Below are positions 32,969 through 46,108 of a DNA stretch of 64,000 nt, piece after piece. Numbering within the stretch: the first letter of the stretch is position 1; the number at the start of each line of letters is the position of its first letter. Under the pieces are notes generated by a model that had not been told where the DNA came from, ran no database searches, and worked only from the letters and a program-made list of their open reading frames with translations. The position numbers and the translations under genes are program-made. Location: NCBI RefSeq assembly GCF_050571805.1, contig NZ_CP192219.1; one strand, given 5' to 3'. This DNA is from Halodesulfovibrio aestuarii (lineage in GTDB: Bacteria > Desulfobacterota > Desulfovibrionia > Desulfovibrionales > Desulfovibrionaceae).

Positions 32969-33547
32969 CTAGTGAAGAATTTTATTGAAATTCCGCAGAA
33001 CAGTCTTAAGCATGTTGTCAGATGGCTCAATAAAGCCAAAATGCATGCCACGGACAAGGCCGACCATAGTCGCCATAAGCATGTCCGCTGTTTCCTGAGC
33101 ATCAATTTCTGCAATGATGGAACCGTCAAGTTTTCCTTCATCGATAGAATTGCAAAGGTAGCCGGTAACATATGAGTAGATTTCTTTAATCTGGACGAAG
33201 AAATCTTCGCTGTTACCACAGTAACGGGTTGGAGCATCCCGGAAAATAAGGGAGAATTCCATGTGGTTCTTTTTTACGAAGACGTAAAAAGATTTGATTA
33301 CGGATTCTACTTTTTCCAGTGCATTTTCTGGCTCACGTACTTCAAGATATTTTTCAATATCTTCGATGAGCTGGTTTTTGACGTTTGTGATAAGTGTAAG
33401 AAAAATATCATCTTTTGTACGGAAGTGGCGGAAGATTGTTCCTTCTGCAACACCAGCTTCTTTGGCGAGAAGACTGGTAGGAGTGTTGCTAAATCCACGT
33501 TCGGCAAAAAGACGTGCAGCAGTATCAAGAATAAGATCGCGTTTCAT
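32969..33547 (-). CDS. TetR family transcriptional regulator
   Basis: 192 residues, GAGG upstream of the start at 33547. N-terminal HTH: ILDTAARLFAERGFSNTPTSLLAKEAGVAEGTIFRHFRTKDDIF, a textbook TetR DNA-binding domain. The C-terminal part is a helical ligand pocket (IKSFYVFVKKNHMEFSLIFRD). Target unknown; no transporter adjoins it. The inverted repeat at 33582-33613 upstream suggests autoregulation. Confidence 0.92.
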   Translation of the reverse strand: MKRDLILDTAARLFAERGFSNTPTSLLAKEAGVAEGTIFRHFRTKDDIFLTLITNVKNQLIEDIEKYLEVREPENALEKVESVIKSFYVFVKKNHMEFSLIFRDAPTRYCGNSEDFFVQIKEIYSYVTGYLCNSIDEGKLDGSIIAEIDAQETADMLMATMVGLVRGMHFGFIEPSDNMLKTVLRNFNKILH

Positions 33548-33581
33548 GGTAGCCTCATACCTTTATTTGTCAGTATGCAAA

Positions 33582-33613
33582 TCACCTGCACCAGTGTGTA
33601 CTCGCACAGGTGA
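33582..33613. promoter_or_regulatory. Inverted repeat upstream of the TetR gene
   Basis: TCACCTG (33582-33588) and CAGGTGA (33607-33613), 18 bases apart, lie in the promoter region of the TetR gene. A candidate operator. Confidence 0.5.
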
Positions 33614-33729
33614 GAGGGGATAACGTGATACTCTGAGGCTGTCAACGACTTGAGGCAGATATTCGATGCCGTGCTGCTACTCTTGTTATCTGAATGTAAC
33701 TAAGGTGCCGGGCGCATCTTTCAATTTTT

Positions 33730-36700
33730 TTACCTGTCATCAGTTGATGAACTGTGTTTGTAGACATTTCGTAACGCTTTACCCGTTTGAACTACTGTAG
33801 TCTCTAATTCTGTCATAAGATTGCTGATTGCTTTTGGATCCTTTGCTTCAGCGGCGCGTGCAACACAGCTTGCCATTTTGTTGACTTCGCGGAGTGCATA
33901 TTTTTGTGCGTGCTGCTGAAGTTTTTCTGCTTGGTTGAAAAGTTCTTCGAGTGATCCTTTCTCTAACTGAATAGAAATTTCTTCAAATGTTTCTTGCAGC
34001 TGTGATATTATTTTAGGGATTTGTGGAAGGAAAAACGTGTCCAGAACTTCCGCAGGATGTCCCGCTTCTTCAGAGTTAAGCGTCAGGTGGCTAACAGCTT
34101 CAGTCAGTGGAATGTCATCCCGTGCTGGTGTTTCTTCATCTTCGGTTTTTGACATAACAGCATTGCCACCAAGAATTTCTTTCAGATAGGCTTCCTCTTC
34201 CGGTGTAATTATTTGTGGCGTCGGCAGTGAGGTGTCATCAAATTTACTTTCTTCTGCGGAGGGCTCTTCGAGTTCCTCAAAAATGTATTCATCATGCAGA
34301 TCGATAGTATCTTCAGCTACATCAAAATCAGAGACGGCAGTAACGGACTCTTCTGTTGTATTATCCGTGAGTATCGCCTGCGAGGAGTCCAATTTTTTTT
34401 CTGTTACTTCGCCAGAGAGACTTTCAGAATTTTTATCTGATAAAAGTTTTGTTGGTTCGTTGGGTTCCAAAATTTTTGGGTTTGAGTCTACGTCGTTTTT
34501 TGTCTTTTGGAGCTCATATGCGATTTCCGCAGACGCTTTTGTGCCACTGGGAGAGGCAGAAGGTGCTGTAGCAATATCTTCGACAGGTTCGTTTGCAATA
34601 GTCTCTTGAACTATATTCTCAGGCAGGAGATTTATTGGCTCTGGCTCTGGCTCTGGCTTTGGCTCTGGTGCTATGTCCAGTCCTGAGAGGGATAGATGTT
34701 CAAGCTCTGGAACGTCATCAATTTCTTCAAAATTGTCTGCGTATTCGTCATTAGTTTCTTCAGTATCTTGATCTATAGGCTCGGTTACCTCAAGAGGGAG
34801 GTTATATAAGCCAAGGTTTTTCAGAGCAGCAAGTAAGTCGGGTTTAGACACCGGTGTAGGCAATGCTTCAGCATATCCTGAATCGCAAAGTAATTCCGCG
34901 CTTACAGGGCTGTTCGCAATGGCGATTGCGGGCGTAGAAGGAGAATCAAGATTTTTGTCAACTTCAAGAAGCTGTGACAGAATGGTAATGGAGTCTTCTG
35001 TCAGTTCTGCTGCAACAATAACAGCATCAATGTTAGCGGCCTCGTATGTTGTAATAGCTTCATCAAAAGACGTTACTTTATGAGCATGGAACACGTCGGG
35101 ATCAAGATTTTCCTGAATTGATTCAGAAGGCGCAGACCGTGTTTCAATAATCAGTAGTTGGGGGATTACTGCTTCCTTATCTTGCTCGTTTGAGGAACTT
35201 TTTTGTAGTGAATGATGAACAATTGCGCTTGGATAATCTCGTGCAGCTTTATCAAATCTTTCAAGACGGATGGTAAAGGAGACTGTCGTGCCTATATTTG
35301 GCTCAGACTCGATGCACAGAAAACCGTCCATTAAATGAACAAGTTCTGCTGTCACGCTTAATCCAAGACCGGAACCACAGTATTTACCTGAATTTTGTTC
35401 AGGTTCCTGACAGAATCGTTCCATTACATCATATTTGTTTTGTAGTGGAATACCGCGTCCCTGATCTTTTACGGAAAACAAGAGCTGCACTGTTTCCTCT
35501 GAAGATCGCAGACTTGAGACGTATATACCTATCTTTCCGGCATTGCTGAAACGCACGGCGTTTCCCAATAGATTTAATAAGATTTGGATCAGTCGGTTTG
35601 GGTCGCCAATAAAATGAACCGGAAGGTTGGGAGCAATCTCCCATGCAAGTGATAGACCCTTTTCTTCGGTATGCGGCAACATGATGTGATATGCATCTTT
35701 TACCATTCGCTGCAGATCAAAACTATTTTTTTGTAATGTTAACCTATTGTTATCTGCTCTATTCAGGTCAAGTAAATCTTTCAGTTGTAGTTGCAGAACA
35801 TGGGTTGCGGATTGCAATGTGCGCAGAGCATGCTCCCCTTCTTTGGGTATATTAATGTCACGTAATTTTTCACCCATTCTGGCAATAGTCGTAAGTGGCG
35901 ACTGTAGGTCATGACTTATTTTATGTATGATTTTTTCCGGTGTGAAGTCTTGATGTTTTCTGTTGTAGTCAATGGTGCTGTGAGCATGAAGTTCAGAACC
36001 GTGCAGTGCAATCGGTGTAAAAATCATAAGGCCCATCGCGACACCTGCAAAAGGCATAAGTTGCAGAATACCAGCAATATCGGCGGTGTTCGCAGGCAAT
36101 AAGGCGAGAAGCCCCCCAAGTGCCGTAAGCAGGCAGCCTGTTGTGAATCTTTTTCCACCAGGAATTTTTTTAGAAATTGCAGCACAACCGGGAATAATAC
36201 CTAACACCGCTAGAGTTGGCCATAGGGAGAGGTAATGCTGTGAACTTGAACATCCTGGAATGAGTGGGAAAAAGGAAACAAGCAATCCCAGTAATGAGAG
36301 TCCCCATAGCAGTGCGTTGATGTGACGCGGGCATTCTCCATTATAAAATAGATTACGCCCAATATGCGGAAGAATGATTAACGCCAGACCGGGGAGAAGA
36401 ATTGTCCACGCTGTAGAAAATTCCAGTCCTGCTGCGGTGGATGGTGAAAATCCAAACGTGTAGTATGTCGTTGTAAGCAATGTATAAACGCAAAGCCAGA
36501 AGCAGCTCTCAGCCCTAGTAAATACGGCAAGAAAGAAATTTAATCCCGCAATACCTAGGGTCAGTCCGATAAGAAGCCAGAATAGTAAGGAAGGAACAAA
36601 GGTCGGCATAGCCGAGTTCTGTAACGTTATTTCGGGTGTAAACCATAGTCCTGGTTTTCCCTCCACGCGCAGGTAGTATTCTGCCAGTCTAGCCTTTGAA

Positions 36701-37128
36701 GCATCTGGAAGCGGGATGTGGCAACGGGAGATCGTAGAAGACTGCCAACGTTGTGAATTATTGGCAGGTTGATAGAAAAGCGTTGTCGGGCGACGAACTA
36801 GACCGCCGAACTGCATAAAAGGAAAGAAGCCATTCATACGCCAGCGTTCAAACTGTTCAATTGGAATAGATATGCGAATCCAGACTCGCTTGACGGAGTA
36901 TGGGATTGGAGTCTGATCCAGCGGGGTAAATACGTTGCTAAATTCAGGTGCAGCGATTTGATATATAGAAGAGACCGGTGTGTCTTCGAAAAAAACATCG
37001 TATGCAACGGGCACCCGGTGACCAGAGTTCAGGGCATCGCTAAGTGATGGTATACAGAGGGCAACTAGAACACAGCATGACACAAAGCAAAAGATCGCTT
37101 TTCGGAAGCGTAACAGAGTAGCAAGCAT
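33730..37128 (-). CDS. 7TM hybrid histidine kinase with degenerate receiver and Hpt-like end
   Basis: 1132 residues from MLATLLRF at 37128; a TTG at 37206 is in frame but lies against a terminator. Order: signal anchor (about 10-30), periplasmic sensor domain (about 35-170), seven hydrophobic helices (about 175-375; 7TMR-DISM layout), HisKA with ISHDLQSPLT (His about 406), HATPase (NLLGNAVRFS, DQGRGIP, GSGLGLSV), receiver-like domain (about 655-775), long acidic linker with a Pro-Glu repeat (about 830-865) and a helical Hpt-like end (His in QQHAQKYA). The receiver has Ala where the phospho-Asp should be, and the Hpt lacks the usual Lys-Gly. Phosphoryl flow after the kinase is thus uncertain. 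Confidence 0.85.
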   Translation of the reverse strand: MLATLLRFRKAIFCFVSCCVLVALCIPSLSDALNSGHRVPVAYDVFFEDTPVSSIYQIAAPEFSNVFTPLDQTPIPYSVKRVWIRISIPIEQFERWRMNGFFPFMQFGGLVRRPTTLFYQPANNSQRWQSSTISRCHIPLPDASKARLAEYYLRVEGKPGLWFTPEITLQNSAMPTFVPSLLFWLLIGLTLGIAGLNFFLAVFTRAESCFWLCVYTLLTTTYYTFGFSPSTAAGLEFSTAWTILLPGLALIILPHIGRNLFYNGECPRHINALLWGLSLLGLLVSFFPLIPGCSSSQHYLSLWPTLAVLGIIPGCAAISKKIPGGKRFTTGCLLTALGGLLALLPANTADIAGILQLMPFAGVAMGLMIFTPIALHGSELHAHSTIDYNRKHQDFTPEKIIHKISHDLQSPLTTIARMGEKLRDINIPKEGEHALRTLQSATHVLQLQLKDLLDLNRADNNRLTLQKNSFDLQRMVKDAYHIMLPHTEEKGLSLAWEIAPNLPVHFIGDPNRLIQILLNLLGNAVRFSNAGKIGIYVSSLRSSEETVQLLFSVKDQGRGIPLQNKYDVMERFCQEPEQNSGKYCGSGLGLSVTAELVHLMDGFLCIESEPNIGTTVSFTIRLERFDKAARDYPSAIVHHSLQKSSSNEQDKEAVIPQLLIIETRSAPSESIQENLDPDVFHAHKVTSFDEAITTYEAANIDAVIVAAELTEDSITILSQLLEVDKNLDSPSTPAIAIANSPVSAELLCDSGYAEALPTPVSKPDLLAALKNLGLYNLPLEVTEPIDQDTEETNDEYADNFEEIDDVPELEHLSLSGLDIAPEPKPEPEPEPINLLPENIVQETIANEPVEDIATAPSASPSGTKASAEIAYELQKTKNDVDSNPKILEPNEPTKLLSDKNSESLSGEVTEKKLDSSQAILTDNTTEESVTAVSDFDVAEDTIDLHDEYIFEELEEPSAEESKFDDTSLPTPQIITPEEEAYLKEILGGNAVMSKTEDEETPARDDIPLTEAVSHLTLNSEEAGHPAEVLDTFFLPQIPKIISQLQETFEEISIQLEKGSLEELFNQAEKLQQHAQKYALREVNKMASCVARAAEAKDPKAISNLMTELETTVVQTGKALRNVYKHSSSTDDR

Positions 37129-37210
37129 ATGGTTCACCGTTATAGTTGTCTGAGTTGCTAAATAAAAAGAACATAGAACGATGATAAATAAATGTCTATA
37201 ATGCAAAAGA

Positions 37211-37241
37211 AAAACGCCGTCAGCATTTGCCGACGGCGTCT
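37211..37241 (-). terminator. Terminator of the TPR gene
   Basis: On the minus strand ACGCCGTCGGC, AAAT loop, GCTGACGGCGT, then TTTTTCTTTT. It shields the kinase gene. Confidence 0.85.
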
Positions 37242-37256
37242 TTAGACAAAAGAAGG

Positions 37257-37889
37257 CTATTTTCGGTGTTCATCAATAAATTCTTTGAGTGGTTTTCCCT
37301 GTGGCGTCTGAGCAAATGGATTGGACGCGAGCAGTTCTTCCCATGCCGCAATTCCCTTATCTCTTTGTTTTAAATCATGCAGGTAAACAATCCCTTTGTT
37401 GAAAAGAGCGTTAGGGTGTGTGGCATTACGCTGGAGTGCTTGGTTGTAGCTCTCAATGGCTTTTTGATATTGGCCTGTTTGACGGTACATAGTGCCAAGA
37501 TCTGTCCATATGTCAGCGTGTGAACTGTCAAGTTCCAGGCTTCTGCTGTATGCTGCAATAGCACTTTCAGGGTGATTGGTATCGTAGTACGCGTTACCAA
37601 GCTGTTGCCATGCAAGGGCGTTGGTCGGTTCGTTACGGGTTTGGCGCTCCAAATCAATAATTCTTGAGGCTTGGTCTTGTGAGATTTGAGATTGCAGTGG
37701 CTGAGCCTGCTGGACTTTTGCGGTCTGTTTCGCAGGGGAGGGAGCCGCCGTATATATGACTGTTAGCAGGTTTCCAAGGAATACCCCAAGGAAGAGGGCA
37801 AAGACAATGCACATAATAGTAGTGCTTTTCTTTACATATACTCCTTTTTCAAATTCTTGCCTTAGGCGTTCAGCTTCGCGCTTTGTCAT
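37257..37889 (-). CDS. Membrane-anchored TPR protein (CcmH/NrfG-like)
   Basis: 210 residues from MTKREAERL at 37889; an AGGA is 13 bases upstream, so the start is probable only. One membrane helix (about 25-47) is followed by a Gln/Ala linker and three TPR units (about 95-200; WQQLGNAYYDTNHPESAIAAYSR and two repeats). The layout is like TPR parts of cytochrome c maturation proteins, but no ccm gene is near. Likely a periplasmic scaffold for protein contacts. Confidence 0.82.
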   Translation of the reverse strand: MTKREAERLRQEFEKGVYVKKSTTIMCIVFALFLGVFLGNLLTVIYTAAPSPAKQTAKVQQAQPLQSQISQDQASRIIDLERQTRNEPTNALAWQQLGNAYYDTNHPESAIAAYSRSLELDSSHADIWTDLGTMYRQTGQYQKAIESYNQALQRNATHPNALFNKGIVYLHDLKQRDKGIAAWEELLASNPFAQTPQGKPLKEFIDEHRK

Positions 37890-38171
37890 GGAAAACGACC
37901 ATCCTGTATTGTTATTATGTTGAGAGGAAGTAGAGTTTAATATCAATACAGAAAACACAAGGCAATAAAAGCGACTGTAAAAAATATATACAAAATTCAC
38001 TAATGTACTTAATTTATTGTGTATAAAAAGATGCGGGTATGAGCCTCTGTATAAGCTTATCAGAAAAAAATAGATTTCTGTTGACGGTAAAAAGGCATTT
38101 GCGTAGAAGCTTTTTGACGTTGCGACAAAACGTAGCGTTTGTTCTTTTATAGCTCTGTTTCTTGTTTTGAA

Positions 38172-38210
38172 CCTTTTTAAAAGTTTTTTAAAAAAACTTC
38201 AAAAAAGAGT
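38172..38210 (+). promoter_or_regulatory. A/T-rich UP-element-like tract of the rrn promoter
   Basis: Runs of T and A including AAGTTTTTT-AAAAAAACTT directly upstream of the first rrn -35. The rest of 38001-38171 shows no gene. Confidence 0.5.
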
Positions 38211-38239
38211 TTGACAGCGGATGGCGGAAGGAATAAACA
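38211..38239 (+). promoter_or_regulatory. rrn promoter P1
   Basis: TTGACA (38211-38216), 17-base spacer, TAAACA (38234-38239). Confidence 0.7.
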
Positions 38240-38302
38240 CTCCTCCACGCCGCGAGACAAGGGTTTGCCAGACAACGGAAGAAATTAAATTTCAGAAAGT
38301 TG

Positions 38303-38331
38303 TTGACAGCTTAGCGGCAGGGTGGCATAAA
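38303..38331 (+). promoter_or_regulatory. rrn promoter P2
   Basis: TTGACA (38303-38308), 17-base spacer, CATAAA (38326-38331). Confidence 0.65.
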
Positions 38332-38377
38332 CGCCAACTCGACGCAAGGCTAACTGGCCGAGCGGAGCTTTTAGAAA

Positions 38378-38408
38378 GCTCTTTGACAATTAAATAGCGA
38401 ATCGGATT
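38378..38408 (+). promoter_or_regulatory. boxA and 5' arm of the 16S processing stem
   Basis: GCTCTTTGACAA (38378-38389) is a boxA antitermination element. From 38380 to 38408 the leader is complementary, with one extra base, to 40022-40051 after 16S, giving a stem of nearly 30 pairs for RNase III. Confidence 0.75.
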
Positions 38409-38471
38409 GATTTAGAGATCAGCTAGCGTTGTTCGTTACTAAGGTAACGGGCAATTCAATACAGAATTATT

Positions 38472-40014
<1,543 letters not shown>

Positions 40015-40021
40015 AAGAAAA

Positions 40022-40051
40022 AAATCCGATTCGCTATTTAATTGCAAAGAG
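40022..40051 (+). other. 3' arm of the 16S processing stem
   Basis: Reads as the reverse complement of the leader at 38380-38408, including ATCCGATTCGCTATTTAATT and AAAGAG. Confidence 0.75.
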
Positions 40052-40101
40052 TTTTGCGTTGATCAGCTTTTGATCACCTGCTCTTTACATATGTAGGCAA
40101 C

Positions 40102-40178
<77 letters not shown>

Positions 40179-40195
40179 CCTTACACTACCCAAGT

Positions 40196-40271
40196 GGGGG
40201 CGTAGCTCAGCTGGGAGAGCACCTGCCTTGCACGCAGGGGGTCAACGGTTCAATCCCGTTCGCCTCCACCA
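40196..40271 (+). tRNA. tRNA-Ala (anticodon TGC)
   Basis: 76 bases with encoded CCA; acceptor GGGGGCG/CGCCTCC, anticodon loop CTTGCAC, T loop GTTCAATCC. Confidence 0.97.
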
Positions 40272-40289
40272 TTTGGTGGAAACAGTATA

Positions 40290-40302
40290 TGTTCTTTAAC
40301 AA
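40290..40302 (+). promoter_or_regulatory. Spacer boxA
   Basis: TGTTCTTTAACAA, a near-consensus boxA antitermination element between tRNA-Ala and 23S. Confidence 0.7.
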
Positions 40303-40409
40303 GTAAATTTTTGGTAGTCGTCATTACTCAAAAGTGAGTAGTGGTTGCAATCCAAGTATTAACTTGGCTGAAACCTCAGGGTTTCTGCTCTTTTACAATC
40401 GATAGGGAC

Positions 40410-40430
40410 GGAAAAGAATGTCCGTAGAAA

Positions 40431-40436
<6 letters not shown>
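40410..40436 (+). other. 5' arm of the 23S processing stem
   Basis: GGAAAAGAATG and GTAGAAAAATAAG are exact complements of CATTCTTTTCC and CTTATTTTTCTAC at 43357-43387. Confidence 0.8.
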
Positions 40437-43356
<2,920 letters not shown>

Positions 43357-43364
<8 letters not shown>

Positions 43365-43387
43365 TCTACACTAAATCATTCTTTTCC
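43357..43387 (+). other. 3' arm of the 23S processing stem
   Basis: Complement of 40410-40436; see that entry. Confidence 0.8.
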
Positions 43388-43484
43388 TCCCTATTAGATT
43401 AATATTTCAGGGTTCGTCCTTTGACGTGGCAGCAAGGTAAATATTGCTCGCCTTTCCAAAGAACAGACTAACCCGCCATATTTT

Positions 43485-43600
43485 TCTTGGTGGCCATGGA
43501 GGTTGGGGTACACCCGATCCCATTCCGAACTCGGAAGTTAAGCCAACCATCGCCGATGATACTGCAGGGGAGCCTGTGGGAAAGTAGGTCGCTGCCAAGA
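43485..43600 (+). rRNA. rrf: 5S ribosomal RNA
   Basis: TCTTGGTGGCC at the start pairs with GCTGCCAAGA at the end; ACACCCGATCCCATTCCGAAC is the conserved core. About 116 bases. Confidence 0.95.
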
Positions 43601-43608
43601 TTTATTTT

Positions 43609-43644
43609 AAGACCGCGTTTCAAATGAAACGCGGTCTTTTTTTT
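43609..43644 (+). terminator. rrn terminator 1
   Basis: AAGACCGCGTTTCA and TGAAACGCGGTCTT pair perfectly, then T-run. Confidence 0.93.
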
Positions 43645-43699
43645 GTCTGATAGAGCGCTAAGAAGTGCTCTGTCTTTCAGGTTTACGAATAAGCGTAAA

Positions 43700-43736
43700 A
43701 GAAAGCCGGTTGTCGCATGACAACCGGCTTTCTTTA
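43700..43736 (+). terminator. rrn terminator 2 or terminator of a short RNA
   Basis: AGAAAGCCGGTTGTC, GCAT loop, GACAACCGGCTTTCT, then TTATA. Two smaller hairpins (43653-43672 and near 43682-43699) lie between the terminators. Confidence 0.8.
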
Positions 43737-44127
43737 TATATCCAAACCTATCTGTAATTATGTCTTAACCACATTTTGTGAATCCGCATTTAAGGGATAC
43801 CCTTTCTCCTTTTACTTTGTGATTTTTGAACTGCTGAATATGTGGAAGAAACAAAGTATTGCTAAATTTCATTGCCCATAAACTGTGGGGGTGCTATTTT
43901 TTGACTAATAAGGTCAGTGTGTGGTTGCTGATTGGTTTGGGGCGTTCTGTAAGAATTTGATGTATTGCTTGGCGCCTTATTTGTAACAAACTCTAATCAA
44001 AGCTTATTATTGATCGTAAGGGCTAGCTATTCAACGCAGTTCGACAATTTGAATCGAAAACGTAATGTTTCCTTTAATGATCTACGTTTTGACCACATAA
44101 CAAATTATAATCCCAAAGAGGCGAGCT
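43737..44127. other. 391-base intergenic region before the tandem Usp gene
   Basis: No credible gene. AAAACGTA (44057-44064) and TACGTTTT (44083-44090) form an inverted repeat just upstream of the universal stress gene, a possible operator. Confidence 0.4.
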
Positions 44128-45018
44128 ATGTTTAAAGACATCATTGTGGGAATTTCGCTTACCGGAATTGATGATTGTGCGATGAAGCTGGCCACAGAGT
44201 TAGCGGAAAAATTTGAAGCAAATCTTTATCCTATCCACGTAGCAGGCATGGAACAAGGTTGGGGTAGTATTCAACATTTGGAGCACTCTGGGGAAACTGA
44301 GCGACTGAAAAAACAACTTGAAGAGCGCTATAGTCTCTCCCTTGAAAAACTTCCCAATTCTGAAGTGATGGTGGTTCCGGGAATTCCTCACAATGAATTA
44401 CTTAGACTTGCCAGAAAGAAAAAAACCGATCTGATCGTCATGGGTCCCCATACCAAGGAATATGAAGAAAAACGCTCCCATATGTGGGGGATGGCTGGAA
44501 GTACTCTTGAAAGGGTAAGCCAGAAGGCGCGATGTCCTATTTTAATTATTCGTAAAGATGTGGTGTGCAAGGAGCCTTTGTTTGAAAGAATACTTGTCGC
44601 AACTGATTTCTCCAAGCAAGCAGAATGTGCAATAAACTACGGAGGGCAATTAGCCCGGCAATATAATGCACAAATTAGACTTGTTAATGTTACCGAAGAA
44701 GAGTCTCAAAACGCAGAATCAATGAAACGATTAAAAAGAGAATATGAGGCTCGACTGAGGGGAGTGAAGGAGTGCGGATATGAAGTGTGCAGTGGCGAAG
44801 CCGCCGTGGAAATATTACATATAGCTCAAGAAAGTAATACTGATCTGATAGTTATGGCGCACCATTCTAAAGAACAAGATCCTGAAAAAGCATTTTTAGG
44901 TTCGACGGTGACACAAGTAGCACTAAATGCTCCATGCCCGACCATGAGTGTAAATCATTATTTTGATCTGCGGTGTGGCCTTATGTACGATCAATCAGGA
45001 CAAGTTATCGATGGATAG
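44128..45018 (+). CDS. Tandem-domain universal stress protein
   Basis: 296 residues, GAGGCG before ATG 44128. Two Usp domains: 1-148 and about 150-290. Each has the N-terminal Asp strand (DIIVGISLTG; RILVATDFS) and the LIVMG/LIVMA strand. The ATP-binding loop G-x2-G-x9-G(S/T) is imperfect in both (MGPHTKEYEEK..., MAHHSKEQDPEK... then LGST), so ATP binding is doubtful. Such proteins respond to starvation and oxygen stress. One of four Usp genes within 13 kb. Confidence 0.9.
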   Translation: MFKDIIVGISLTGIDDCAMKLATELAEKFEANLYPIHVAGMEQGWGSIQHLEHSGETERLKKQLEERYSLSLEKLPNSEVMVVPGIPHNELLRLARKKKTDLIVMGPHTKEYEEKRSHMWGMAGSTLERVSQKARCPILIIRKDVVCKEPLFERILVATDFSKQAECAINYGGQLARQYNAQIRLVNVTEEESQNAESMKRLKREYEARLRGVKECGYEVCSGEAAVEILHIAQESNTDLIVMAHHSKEQDPEKAFLGSTVTQVALNAPCPTMSVNHYFDLRCGLMYDQSGQVIDG

Positions 45019-45056
45019 CTTCCAAAGGCTCGTTTCTCTCCGCTTATGTTTAGCCT

Positions 45057-45083
45057 AAAAAACTCCAGTTTCTGGAGTTTTTT
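45057..45083 (+). terminator. Terminator of the tandem Usp gene
   Basis: AAAAAACTCCAG, TTT loop, CTGGAGTTTTTT. Confidence 0.9.
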
Positions 45084-45237
45084 AATGCGTCCCTCCGTGC
45101 CATCGAAATGTTTAATTTTTCCCATCCGGATAGAAGTTAACCTTCAATGAGGATGCTTTTTTTGATGTAAAATGGGTGGAACTGCCTTGCGAATAGCATA
45201 TTGATATGATTAGGTGATCAGAGGGAGTGTATCTTAT

Positions 45238-46077
45238 ATGAAAACGAATTTTGTTCTATCTCATGCTATTAAGGAAGCAAGTGGGCCACTAGTGTTACCA
45301 GATGGTAAAACTATTTCGACCTTGGCGGTTCAATCCGTGGAAGTGTTTTCTAAGGCAGAAGGAGTTTCCTTTCTTGAAGTTGAAAAGGCTGCGTTGGAAC
45401 AAAATATTTTGCCAGAAAGATATGTTCGGAATTTTTCATTAATTTCGATAAAGGAACAGCACAAGTTACTTTGCTCTAAAGTTTTTGTTGTAGGACTTGG
45501 AGGTTTAGGCGGGTATGTTGTGGAACAGTTAGCCCGACTTGGTGTGGGAACAATTGTCGGCGCTGATGGTGATTTTTTTGAACCAACAAATTTGAATCGT
45601 CAGCTGAACGCAACGGTTGAATCTTTAGGTGAAAAAAAAACCAAGCAGGCAGAACGGCGTGTTACTAGTGTGAATCCTGCGATCAACTTTATTGCTGTTG
45701 ACCATTTTTTACACGGCGATGCACTTATTGATTATGCTCAGCACGTGGATATTGTTGTAGACTGTCTAGGGGGACTAGAGTCTCGGTTGGATATACAGCA
45801 AGCTGCATCGGTTTGTAATATACCTATGGTTACGGCTGCCGTTGCGGGGTTAAGTGGATACGTAGGAACGGTCATGCCGGGTAAAACAGGTCCCGCAGAA
45901 TTGCTTGGCTCGGGTGATGGTGATGAAAATATTTTGGGTACCCCAGCTCCTGCAGTCGTTATGGCAGCCTCGATGCAGGCTAACGAGGTGTTAAAAACGT
46001 TGTGTTGGAATAATCCAAGTGAATCGTTTCTTTTTTATGACCTTAGGGACATGAATTTTCAAAATGTAGTGCTATAA
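45238..46077 (+). CDS. ThiF/MoeB/HesA-family E1-like adenylyltransferase
   Basis: 279 residues from ATG 45238; GGGAG lies ten bases upstream and a GTG at 45214 is upstream of it. A 70-residue N-terminal extension precedes a Rossmann fold: VFVVGLGGLGGYVVEQLARLGVG, GADGDFFEPTNLNRQ, the usual Arg/Lys around GEKKTKQAERR, and VDCLGGLESR. The family adenylates the C-terminal Gly of ThiS, MoaD or similar sulfur carriers. The zinc CxxC pairs of MoeB/ThiF are missing and no carrier gene is next to it. Sulfate reducers often have such genes with molybdopterin or tungsten oxidoreductases; not seen here. Confidence 0.85.
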   Translation: MKTNFVLSHAIKEASGPLVLPDGKTISTLAVQSVEVFSKAEGVSFLEVEKAALEQNILPERYVRNFSLISIKEQHKLLCSKVFVVGLGGLGGYVVEQLARLGVGTIVGADGDFFEPTNLNRQLNATVESLGEKKTKQAERRVTSVNPAINFIAVDHFLHGDALIDYAQHVDIVVDCLGGLESRLDIQQAASVCNIPMVTAAVAGLSGYVGTVMPGKTGPAELLGSGDGDENILGTPAPAVVMAASMQANEVLKTLCWNNPSESFLFYDLRDMNFQNVVL

Positions 46078-46108
46078 GAAGCTGCATAATTCTGTGAATG
46101 GATATTGT

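Noticed and set aside
43970..43985. Second sigma-54 promoter upstream of the tandem Usp gene
   Set aside because: TGGCGC is near consensus but the invariant -12 GC reads GT, so it was not called.
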